Source of the DNA: JAVBKA01 sp031546715
GTDB taxonomy: Bacteria; Bacillota; Clostridia; Oscillospirales; UBA929
Assembly (NCBI GenBank): GCA_031546715.1
Contig: JAVBKA010000245.1
Coordinates: 1-13,269, forward strand
DNA length: 13,269 nt
Direction: 5' to 3'
This document shows, piece after piece, positions 7,218-13,269 of the stretch. A model generated the notes under the pieces. The model was given only the letters and a program-made list of their open reading frames with translations. It did no database searches and had not been told where the DNA came from. Every line of letters starts with the position of its first letter. Within the stretch, counting starts at the first letter, position 1. Position numbers and translations under genes: made by a program.

Positions 7218-8948
7218 CTATTTTTTTAAAAATCGCTTTTCTTCCTCGGAAATATCCAGTCCCAGAGTTCCGCCGGGATTCATAATATTATCAGGGTCAA
7301 AATGCGCTTTGAGTGCTCTAAAAATTTGGAATTCGTTTTTGCCGATGTAGCCTTCAAGCCATGGTCCGAACATTTTTCCGATTCCGTGATGATGGCTCAT
7401 TGATGCGCCGCTTCGTTGGATTGCGTCCAAAATGCCTGCATGATATTTCTTAAAGGCTTCTGCATCGCTCTCCATTGTAATAAAAATCCAATAGAGGTTC
7501 GCCCCTTGAGGGTACACATGGCTCATGTGGGTCATGCAAATAGTGTTTGGTCTGCTTTTGCAGTACTTGCGAACCTCACTGTGAACCTTGCTCATATTGC
7601 TCCAGTTGACGCTGCACTCCATTGTGTCCATAACCAAGCCGAAATCTTGCATAGTATCTCGCATATACGGGTCATTAAAACGACCCTTTTCCCATGCCTT
7701 TGTGACGACACCAGTCAACGGAAAGCCGCCAAACTGTCTTGCCACCCTTGCCACATTTTTTGCACAGTTTTTAGAAAACCCAGCCTCGCCGTTAGTAAAG
7801 CCAAGGTAAAGGCACATTTCATTTTCCTTGAAGCCCTTTGCTTTAAATAAATGGCTTAACGGGCTGTCAATAACTCCATACATATGAAGCATTATTGAGG
7901 TCTCCTCTGGGTCAGAAAGCCTGAAAACAGAGGGGTATCCCGCTTCGCTCTGCATAATTTCACGAGCTGCCGCCTGACCAGTTTCCCAATCCTTAAACAT
8001 ATACGAAAACCGTTGGATTGTTTCGGGCATATGACGGAAAATTTTGAGGGTGACATGGGTAAGCACGCCGAATGCGCCCTCGCTGCCCATCATAATCCAG
8101 TCAATATCTGGTCCTGTGGCTTTTCGAGGGTAACTGTCGGTTTTAATGTTCCCCGCAGGTGTTGCATATTCCTGACCTAGCACTAAATCCTGTATACATC
8201 CATAATATGTGGAATTTTGACCAGCTCCGCGTGTGACTACCCAGCCGCCAACGCTTGAATATTCAAAACTTTGAGGGAAATGTCCGCAGGTGTAGGCACG
8301 TTTTGCGCCAAAATTCTTTTGCGCATTATTAAGGGTTTCCTCTAGCTTTGGTCCGCTCATGCCCGCTTGAACTGTAATAGTTTGGTCAATCTCATTAAAG
8401 GTAATAACCTTGTTAAAACGCAGTCGCATGTCAAGCGAAACGCCGCCCTTAACGCACTCAACCCCTCTGGTAACTGACGAGCCGCCACCATAAACATACA
8501 CTGGGATTTTTTCCTGTGTACAAAAGCTTACAATTTGCTCGATTTGCTCCTTTGTGTCAGGATAAAGAACCGCATCAGGCACATGGTCAACACGTTTATT
8601 ACGAAGCCGCAGAATGTCATACATGGTTTTTCCGTATGCCACAGAAAGGCGGGAATAGTCGTCCGTGCGGACAAATTCTTTACCGAGAATGCGTACAAAC
8701 TCCGCAATTTGTCTTTCTGTAAGGGTTATGGGAATGTCAAGCTTGACTTCGTCAAGACCCAAATTTTCCTTGTAATCCTTAAAATTGTCATCAGTAAGGT
8801 CAAATTTTGCCTTCATTAGCTTATACAGCGACTCTCTGGGTGCTTTAATAAAATCTGGTTGACCCCATTTGAATACTGAGCGGTAGGATTTGTCTGAAAA
8901 TTTGCTGTTAAACCACTTCGGTTCAAAATCCTTGTATGGATGTGACAT
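7218..8948 (-). CDS. FAD-binding oxidase of the alkyldihydroxyacetonephosphate synthase (AGPS)/GlcD family
   Basis: The protein (576 aa) is a vanillyl-alcohol-oxidase-type flavoprotein. The FAD domain shows YGGGSSVT (153-160), a long motif HFPQSFEYSSVGGWVVTRGA (223-242) and MGSEGAFGVLT (287-297). The middle and C-terminus follow AGPS: Arg343 in SVFRLSDP, Tyr486 in ANLYWIF, the triple His 519-521 in SHHHGIGK, and the closing DPDNIMNPGG. By recall of the human enzyme, these match the catalytic Arg, Tyr and His cluster. AGPS exchanges the acyl chain of acyl-DHAP for a fatty alcohol, giving the ether bond with no net redox. It is the last gene of a Glp-type operon, 21 bases after the DUF1667 gene, with AAGGGGG (8961-8955) 6 bases before ATG. 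The alternative is a D-2-hydroxyacid dehydrogenase of the GlcD type. The family is firm, the substrate open. Confidence 0.82.
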   Translation of the reverse strand: MSHPYKDFEPKWFNSKFSDKSYRSVFKWGQPDFIKAPRESLYKLMKAKFDLTDDNFKDYKENLGLDEVKLDIPITLTERQIAEFVRILGKEFVRTDDYSRLSVAYGKTMYDILRLRNKRVDHVPDAVLYPDTKEQIEQIVSFCTQEKIPVYVYGGGSSVTRGVECVKGGVSLDMRLRFNKVITFNEIDQTITVQAGMSGPKLEETLNNAQKNFGAKRAYTCGHFPQSFEYSSVGGWVVTRGAGQNSTYYGCIQDLVLGQEYATPAGNIKTDSYPRKATGPDIDWIMMGSEGAFGVLTHVTLKIFRHMPETIQRFSYMFKDWETGQAAAREIMQSEAGYPSVFRLSDPEETSIMLHMYGVIDSPLSHLFKAKGFKENEMCLYLGFTNGEAGFSKNCAKNVARVARQFGGFPLTGVVTKAWEKGRFNDPYMRDTMQDFGLVMDTMECSVNWSNMSKVHSEVRKYCKSRPNTICMTHMSHVYPQGANLYWIFITMESDAEAFKKYHAGILDAIQRSGASMSHHHGIGKMFGPWLEGYIGKNEFQIFRALKAHFDPDNIMNPGGTLGLDISEEEKRFLKK

Positions 8949-8969
8949 ATATATCCCCCTTTTATGACA

Positions 8970-9332
8970 TTAGTTGTTTAAGTGTTTAAGCACGTCACTG
9001 GTTGCAATCAGACGGCAACCCATTAAGTCCTCTAAAATCGTATCGCCGCAGCCGATCGGCTCTCTGATAATCAGAGAATTTATAATTTTCATTGCCGCCT
9101 GCAACTCCCCTTTCGGGATTTCTCCGTCAGTCCTTACAGGAAGCACGGGAACACTTGGAAAAGCCGTGCGAACAGTGGTGGTCAAGGTTCTTGTGGGATT
9201 CGTCAGCTCCGCGGCGGCAAAGCCTATTCCCCTTTTGCAACCGTGACCAGAAACCTCCACAGAACCGTCAGGATTCAGCGCAGCTGTTAAACGGCAGCTA
9301 TTTGGGCATACAATGCATAAAAGCTCAGCCAT
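8970..9332 (-). CDS. DUF1667 family cysteine-cluster protein
   Basis: A small protein (120 aa) with an N-terminal cysteine cluster, CIVCPNSC (Cys6, Cys9, Cys13) and GHGC (Cys32), which looks like a four-Cys iron-sulfur or zinc site. It also has Cys residues at GCGD (about 94) and MGC (about 105). DUF1667 proteins are regularly encoded next to GlpA- and GlpB-like flavoproteins in anaerobes. They probably act as a small electron-transfer or assembly subunit in place of GlpC, though the biochemical role is not settled. The start ATG (9332-9330) overlaps the last base of the preceding TAA stop (TAATG), so translation is coupled to the GlpB-like gene. The reading frame, the family motif and the operon place all agree. 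Confidence 0.85.
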   Translation of the reverse strand: MAELLCIVCPNSCRLTAALNPDGSVEVSGHGCKRGIGFAAAELTNPTRTLTTTVRTAFPSVPVLPVRTDGEIPKGELQAAMKIINSLIIREPIGCGDTILEDLMGCRLIATSDVLKHLNN

Positions 9333-10585
9333 TAATCCACCGCCTCCATTTCAAAGCATAGCTTACTACCAACCGTTGGGTCAATGCCTTTTAAAACAAC
9401 ACGCTCCATTTCAGGAGGACGCAACTGCCTGTATTTATGGGTATAAACAGTTTTGCCATCAAGCTGTACCTTCAGCAACGTTTTTTCACGCTCACGAGAT
9501 GAACGGAAAAACACTACTATCTCAGGGTCGTTGCGGTTTACATCGATTTTCTGAGGTGTGATATACAGAAAATTCTTATCTGCTTCAATGCTTGCAAAGG
9601 CTCGGCTGTTTTTTTGATAGAGTGCCGCATTTTTCCCCGCAGTCTCCCCGCTTTCAGACACATAATCGACCAAATCATTGACATGAAGCGCATTTCCGCA
9701 GGAAAACACGCCGTCAACCGTGGTCATATAGCTCTGGTCGCATTCAGGTCCTTTAGTGGTGCTAAAAATAGGTATACCAAGGCTTTCTGCAAGCTCGTTT
9801 TCAGGTATTAGCCCTACTGAGAGAATCAGACCGTCACATTCAATAAGCTCTTCTGTACCCGCAATGGACTTCATTTGCTCGTCAACCTGCATAATCTCTA
9901 CGGAAGTCAGCCGTTTATCGCCGAAAACACGCGTAACGGTCTTTGACGTGTGAAGCGGAATATTAAAGTCATGGAGACATTGCACTACGTTGCGGGTTAA
10001 GCCGCTGGGCGACGACTTTGCCTCATAAACGCCGAGCACCTCCGCCCCTTCCAAGGTCAGCCGTCTCGCCATAATCAGACCGATATCGCCACTGCCTAAA
10101 ATAACACAACGCTTTGTGGGCATTTGCCCTAAAATATTTGTATAATATTGCGCCGTACCCGCGGTAAAAACCCCCGCAGGACGCGTGCCGTGTATGGAGA
10201 TTTGGCGCGCCGTGCGTTCTCTGCAACCTGTTGCAAGTACGAGGCTTCGGCAGTGCAGCTCCGTAATTCCCCTTTGTCCAGCAAGGGTAAGGCTAAAGCT
10301 TTCGCCGTTTTTCTCCGTTTTTGTTACAAAAGTGTTTAAAGAAACTTCAACAGCCGTTTCCTCAAGCATTTTTATGTATCTATAGGCGTATTCTGGTCCG
10401 CTTAACCGTTCGCCGAACCTCAAAAGTCCAAAGCCGTCATGTATGCACTGTTTCAAAATTCCGCCAAGGCGGGATTCCCTTTCAATCAGGCATACTGCCG
10501 CACCTTCCCGACTTGCGGCAACAGCCGCCGCAAGCCCCGCAGGACCTCCGCCGATTACCGCAACATCGCAACCCCTAATCTTCAT
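9332..10585 (-). CDS. FAD/NAD(P)-dependent oxidoreductase, GlpB-like (thioredoxin-reductase fold)
   Basis: The protein (417 aa) carries two dinucleotide folds. The N-terminal one is for FAD (GGGPAG, 12-17, then an acidic ER at the second strand end). The second is for NAD(P) (GSGDIG, 164-169). It also shows ATGCRER (118-124) and the second FAD contact VDGVFSCGN (290-298). CIHDGFG (47-53) is a motif I associate with the GlpB-like partner of GlpA-like enzymes. The C-terminal 100 residues are strand-rich and of unknown role. It should pass electrons between the GlpA-like flavin and NAD(P) or another carrier. Its ATG overlaps the GlpA-like TGA by four bases (ATGA), which points to fixed stoichiometry. 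The gene symbol is left empty because true GlpB of enteric bacteria differs. Cytoplasmic; no signal peptide is visible. Confidence 0.88.
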   Translation of the reverse strand: MKIRGCDVAVIGGGPAGLAAAVAASREGAAVCLIERESRLGGILKQCIHDGFGLLRFGERLSGPEYAYRYIKMLEETAVEVSLNTFVTKTEKNGESFSLTLAGQRGITELHCRSLVLATGCRERTARQISIHGTRPAGVFTAGTAQYYTNILGQMPTKRCVILGSGDIGLIMARRLTLEGAEVLGVYEAKSSPSGLTRNVVQCLHDFNIPLHTSKTVTRVFGDKRLTSVEIMQVDEQMKSIAGTEELIECDGLILSVGLIPENELAESLGIPIFSTTKGPECDQSYMTTVDGVFSCGNALHVNDLVDYVSESGETAGKNAALYQKNSRAFASIEADKNFLYITPQKIDVNRNDPEIVVFFRSSREREKTLLKVQLDGKTVYTHKYRQLRPPEMERVVLKGIDPTVGSKLCFEMEAVD

Positions 10586-12342
10586 ACCTGCCCGCCCCCT
10601 TTAGTACTGCCAAAGAGGATTTCGCTTTCTGGTCCACTTTTCATAACCTGTTCAATGGGGATATGCTTTTCATCGGCAATGATTTTAGTCACTAACGGAC
10701 CGCAAAAACCGCCTTGACAGCGTCCCATACCTGCTCGAATACGGCGTTTTACACCGTCCACAGTGTCGCAAGGAACAGGACGGCGCAAGGCCGCTAAAAT
10801 CTCGCCCTTGCTGATTTCCTCACAACGGCAGATTATCAGCCCGTAATCAGAATTTTCCTTTATCAACACGTCTCGCGCACTAATTGTCAGCTTAGACGAC
10901 TTTATGATAGGCTTCACTATGGGATTAAAATTATTTTTCTTTTCAATTTTCCGTTCGGTAAGCTCGCCAAGCCTAGCAGCGGCAAGGGCTGCCGCCTTTA
11001 CTGCAATAGCAGGCGCAGCAGTTAGCCCCGGAGACTGAATACCAGCGGTATGGATAATATTCTTAGTAAATGCCCCTGCCCGAACAACAAAATCTTCCTC
11101 ATATGTGGGCGCACGAACTCCTGTAAAATATGTAATAATTTTAGCTTGAGTAATATGAGGGGCGGTTTTTTGCTGGCGGGCAAAGATTTTTTCAATGCTG
11201 TCCGCTGTGGTTGCAAAGTTTTCCTTTTCAAAGGTTTCCACAGCGTCGGGACCTACAAGGATATTGTCCTCAACGGTTCGGATAACTCCACCGCCCTTTG
11301 AATGAGTAGCCTTGGATTTAGTACCTAGACTGGACACCATTTTTCTGGATATGGTATCGCTGTATTTATTATCTAAAATTGAGTTAGTACCCTTTCTTGG
11401 GTGAATGGAAAAAAAGTGATCGTCAGCCATTTTTGCTACGTCCTCGGCAAAAGTACCCGCGGCATTTATGACTATCGTGGGCTTAATAACCCCACGATTT
11501 GTTGTAACCTGTGTGATTTTTCCCATTTCAGTGGTCATACCAAGTACAGCGGTATCAAGGCTGACTCTTGCTCCGTTATCCACTGCATTTTCCGCATATG
11601 CAATAGTCAGGCTGTATGGGCATACGCTTCCGGCGGTGGTAAAATACAGAGCAGACCTTAAGTCTGCTTCAATATCAGGCTCCACTTTATGAAGCTTTTT
11701 GCGGTTTAAAACCTTTACGCCCCTGATGCCTATAATGCGCCAATAAATCAAAGAGCCGTAGAGCACTGGGAGAAACATTCGATTTTTAAAGCATACTAAT
11801 TGCCCGTTTCGAGTAAATGGCACGCCCAATTCTTGACATAACACGTCATACATCGAGTTTCCGCGGCTGTTAAAATAATGCTTTTGTGTTCCAATCTTTA
11901 GGTCAATACCCGGATGAACCACGCCGTCATTGCGGCTTGAGGCATGCATGGCAACGTCATGTTCTTTCTCAGCAAGCAGAATACTGACCTTAAACCGTGA
12001 CAGTTCACGGGCAATGGCACAGCCCACCACGCCTCCTCCGATAATCAATACATCGGGGGTTGCGCCCTCCAATGAATTATCGCTTATTGACGGAAGCTTA
12101 GTAGGCACTGCATACGGAAATTCAATGTTATTTACAACACCTAAGCACCGTTTACGCGCTAAACGTGCCGCTAGTTGACCAATACTGACTATTTTTTTCC
12201 AGTCGTCAAGACTGCCGTTAAGCACAAGGCATTCACGTTCAATGGACGCAGTAACCTGACCGTTATAACGCTTGCGCAGCAGCTTATTCAGCTTTTTTAA
12301 GTACGGATATCTGAGCTTAAACCAAAATCCATTTGCGCTCAT
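10582..12342 (-). CDS. GlpA-like FAD-dependent glycerol-3-phosphate dehydrogenase-type oxidoreductase with [2Fe-2S] BFD domain
   Basis: First gene of the operon; 586 aa from ATG 12342. It has three parts. Residues 1 to about 95 are an extension with a BON-like pattern (VTASIERECLVLNGSLDDWKK, hydrophobic alternation, ending GVVNNIEF). Residues about 97-460 are a DAO-type FAD domain with GGGVVG (102-107), SSRNDGVVHPG and a C-terminal GIQSPGLTAAPA. Residues about 500-560 are a BFD-type [2Fe-2S] domain with CRC (505-507) and CQGGFC (542-547). Enzymes of this type oxidise sn-glycerol-3-phosphate to DHAP under anaerobic conditions, passing electrons through flavin and cluster. Substrate identity is inferred from family and partners; related members handle other hydroxy or amino acids. 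Start choice: ATG 12342 lies 6 bases after AAGGGA (12354-12349). An in-frame TTG at 12345 just before it is less likely. Confidence 0.85.
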   Translation of the reverse strand: MSANGFWFKLRYPYLKKLNKLLRKRYNGQVTASIERECLVLNGSLDDWKKIVSIGQLAARLARKRCLGVVNNIEFPYAVPTKLPSISDNSLEGATPDVLIIGGGVVGCAIARELSRFKVSILLAEKEHDVAMHASSRNDGVVHPGIDLKIGTQKHYFNSRGNSMYDVLCQELGVPFTRNGQLVCFKNRMFLPVLYGSLIYWRIIGIRGVKVLNRKKLHKVEPDIEADLRSALYFTTAGSVCPYSLTIAYAENAVDNGARVSLDTAVLGMTTEMGKITQVTTNRGVIKPTIVINAAGTFAEDVAKMADDHFFSIHPRKGTNSILDNKYSDTISRKMVSSLGTKSKATHSKGGGVIRTVEDNILVGPDAVETFEKENFATTADSIEKIFARQQKTAPHITQAKIITYFTGVRAPTYEEDFVVRAGAFTKNIIHTAGIQSPGLTAAPAIAVKAAALAAARLGELTERKIEKKNNFNPIVKPIIKSSKLTISARDVLIKENSDYGLIICRCEEISKGEILAALRRPVPCDTVDGVKRRIRAGMGRCQGGFCGPLVTKIIADEKHIPIEQVMKSGPESEILFGSTKGGGQV

Positions 12343-12431
12343 CAAGCATCCCTTATTTCACAAAATATACAACCGCCCTGACATTTTATTGCTGTGTCGC
12401 TAAAAGGCAACTTATTAATTTAATTACTGTT

Positions 12432-12460
12432 ATTGTATCACAGGTTCGGTCATCTAACAA
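12432..12460 (-). promoter_or_regulatory. Sigma-A type promoter of the GlpA-like/GlpB-like/DUF1667/AGPS-like operon
   Basis: Read on the minus strand, TTGTTA (12460-12455) and TACAAT (12437-12432) are separated by exactly 17 bases, and TGA directly before the -10 gives an extended -10. Transcription should start near 12425, leaving an 80-base leader before ATG 12342. I see no strong hairpin or known riboswitch in that leader. It is the only promoter-like sequence I find before the first gene. Confidence 0.65.
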
Positions 12461-12497
12461 CACAAATATGAAGAATTTATGAATTTTCTAATCGCGT

Positions 12498-12542
12498 GGG
12501 TAAGAAGTCGCGACGGATATGCAAGGGTATCCGTGCTTACCC
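12498..12542 (-). terminator. Stem-loop directly after the small hypothetical gene (possible terminator or 3' stabiliser)
   Basis: An outer stem GGGTAAG/CTTACCC (12498-12504 with 12536-12542) encloses an inner stem CGGATA/TATCCG (12514-12519 with 12528-12533). It begins one base after the TAA stop at 12545-12543. On the minus strand no U-run follows the stem, so it is not a classic intrinsic terminator. It may act as a weak terminator or protect the 3' end, separating the polymerase operon from the promoter at 12460. Confidence 0.4.
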
Positions 12543-12842
12543 TTAGCCCACCTCGATAAACCATCGATTCATCTCAAGATACATGTTGCGTTCCTCGCCC
12601 CGCACCATGACTGTATAACACTCCCCGACGCCGCCCGCCTTCATGGAGGCTCGTCTGCAATGTCCCAAAATTCTGTCAATTTCGTATCGTTTTACGCTTC
12701 CGTCTTCATTTTCCCATAAAAAAGATACAGGAATTATTTCGCCGTCAGCCTGAAAAAGTGCCTCCACGTCCAAATAACGCTTACCCGGATGGTCATATCG
12801 TTCATCCACAATATTATTTATTTTTCTTGTTGGAAAACTCAT
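12543..12842 (-). CDS. Conserved-looking protein of unknown function next to a Y-family polymerase
   Basis: A soluble protein of 99 aa from ATG 12842 (or 112 aa from an in-frame GTG at 12881). ATG 12842 has AAAAGGA (12857-12851) 8 bases upstream, while the GTG has no clear site, so ATG is preferred. It is rich in strands and charge, with no signal peptide or membrane segment. Landmarks are DERYDHPGKRYLDVEALF, an acidic middle (WENEDGSVKRYEIDRIL), CRRASMKAGGVGECYTV and a C-terminal NRWFIEVG. I do not recognise a named family. It follows the polymerase stop by 47 bases, so the two are probably cotranscribed, which suggests (but does not show) a role in damage tolerance, like the small YolD-type partners of Y-family polymerases. 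Its sequence does not obviously resemble YolD. Confidence 0.75.
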   Translation of the reverse strand: MSFPTRKINNIVDERYDHPGKRYLDVEALFQADGEIIPVSFLWENEDGSVKRYEIDRILGHCRRASMKAGGVGECYTVMVRGEERNMYLEMNRWFIEVG

Positions 12843-12889
12843 AATTACAGTCCTTTTCGTTATAATAGGGTTAATCCGCACTTAAAACA

Positions 12890-13267
12890 CTACATTGCAT
12901 ACGCCACCGGATGAATTGTATGGTCTTTTTTTGCGTCAATATTGGATAGATTTTTATCTTTGAGCATCAGCCCGCGCTGCAAGCTAAAATAGCCGTACCG
13001 TCCTCGCAAAATGTCGGTAGTTCGTTCTAATTGCTCACGTTTAAGCCTGCTTTCCTCGTTTTCAAGCAGTGATAACTGAACCTCCTGCTTTGGAATAACT
13101 AAATCGCAGCCCCGAATTCCCACGGAACGCAAGGGTTTATTCCACACATAGCTTTGGTTAAAAAGCTTCATGCCTGTTTTTACAAGGTCTGAGGCAAGAC
13201 ATGTAGAGCGTTCAAGCCTTTCCTGCCGTTCAAAGGAATTAAGCTCGCTGTCTCTTACATAAATTTG
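12890..13267 (-). CDS. Y-family DNA polymerase (DinB/UmuC-like), C-terminal part, 5' end beyond the window
   Basis: The frame is open from the right edge to TAG at 12892-12890, giving 125 visible codons; the ATG at 13171 is internal. The visible part matches the little-finger domain and tail of bacterial Y-family polymerases, which copy damaged DNA. It shows VRDSELNSFERQERLERST near the edge, then KPLRSVGIRGCDLV, and a tail with QLSLLENEESRLKREQLERT, a QLSLF-type sliding-clamp-binding motif. It continues with GRYGYFSLQRGLMLKD and DHTIHPVAY, sequences I associate with the Firmicutes branch. The palm and fingers with their catalytic carboxylates lie outside the window. A DinB paralogue versus a UmuC-type one cannot be settled from the tail alone. 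Confidence 0.85.
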   Translation of the reverse strand, partial: QIYVRDSELNSFERQERLERSTCLASDLVKTGMKLFNQSYVWNKPLRSVGIRGCDLVIPKQEVQLSLLENEESRLKREQLERTTDILRGRYGYFSLQRGLMLKDKNLSNIDAKKDHTIHPVAYAM

Positions 13268-13269
13268 AA

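Noticed and set aside
7416..7850. Plus-strand open frames opposite the AGPS-like gene
   Set aside because: Antisense shadows of a gene with strong family motifs; Cys/His-rich translations typical of reverse-frame reading.
10023..10717. Several open frames of 60-90 codons on both strands over the GlpB-like gene
   Set aside because: They overlap fully with a motif-confirmed flavoprotein and show no independent start signals.
12343..12431. Possible riboswitch or antiterminator in the leader of the GlpA-like operon
   Set aside because: No convincing nested stems or U-tract could be found in the 80-base leader.

Overview
The window looks like chromosomal DNA of an anaerobic Firmicute, most likely of the class Clostridia. 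Base composition is moderate. Ribosome binding sites are strong (AGGTGG, AAGGGGG, AAGGGA) and starts include TTG and possibly GTG. The metabolic genes are families common in Clostridia (GlpA/GlpB-like flavoproteins with DUF1667). The assignment rests on gene content only; there is no rRNA or marker gene here.

Left part, plus strand (2-7114). The 3' part of a type I restriction-modification locus opens the window in the order hsdM (C-terminal 291 codons only), hsdS (two target-recognition half-repeats) and hsdR (1052 aa, with intact nuclease and translocase motifs). A 115-bp element with perfect 13-bp terminal inverted repeats follows hsdR. Then come a small peptide-deformylase-like gene that has lost the metal-binding cysteine and a gene that appears to fuse a DUF6933-like N-terminus to a pRiA4b ORF-3-like C-terminus. 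This half reads as accessory or defence-type DNA. It ends at a perfect 40-bp palindrome that serves as a bidirectional terminator between convergent genes.

Right part, minus strand (13267-7218). A compact four-gene operon starts from a well-formed sigma-A type promoter at 12460-12432. In transcription order it holds a GlpA-like FAD oxidoreductase with a C-terminal [2Fe-2S] BFD domain and an unusual N-terminal extension, a GlpB-like FAD/NAD oxidoreductase, a DUF1667 cysteine-cluster protein, and an alkyl-DHAP-synthase-like FAD enzyme. The first three genes overlap (ATGA, TAATG) and are clearly translationally coupled. They are expected to form an anaerobic glycerol-3-phosphate (or similar) dehydrogenase complex. 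The fourth gene would connect this redox chemistry, through DHAP, to ether-lipid synthesis, or is a GlcD-type hydroxyacid dehydrogenase using the same electron route. Upstream of this operon, and on the same strand, are the 3' end of a Y-family DNA polymerase (DinB/UmuC-like) gene and a roughly 100-residue protein of unknown function.

The most interesting points are the AGPS-like gene in a Glp-type operon, the deformylase-like protein without its Cys ligand beside a restriction system, the fusion protein with a TTG start and its own extended -10 promoter, the N-terminal domain on the GlpA-like protein, and the terminal-inverted-repeat element.
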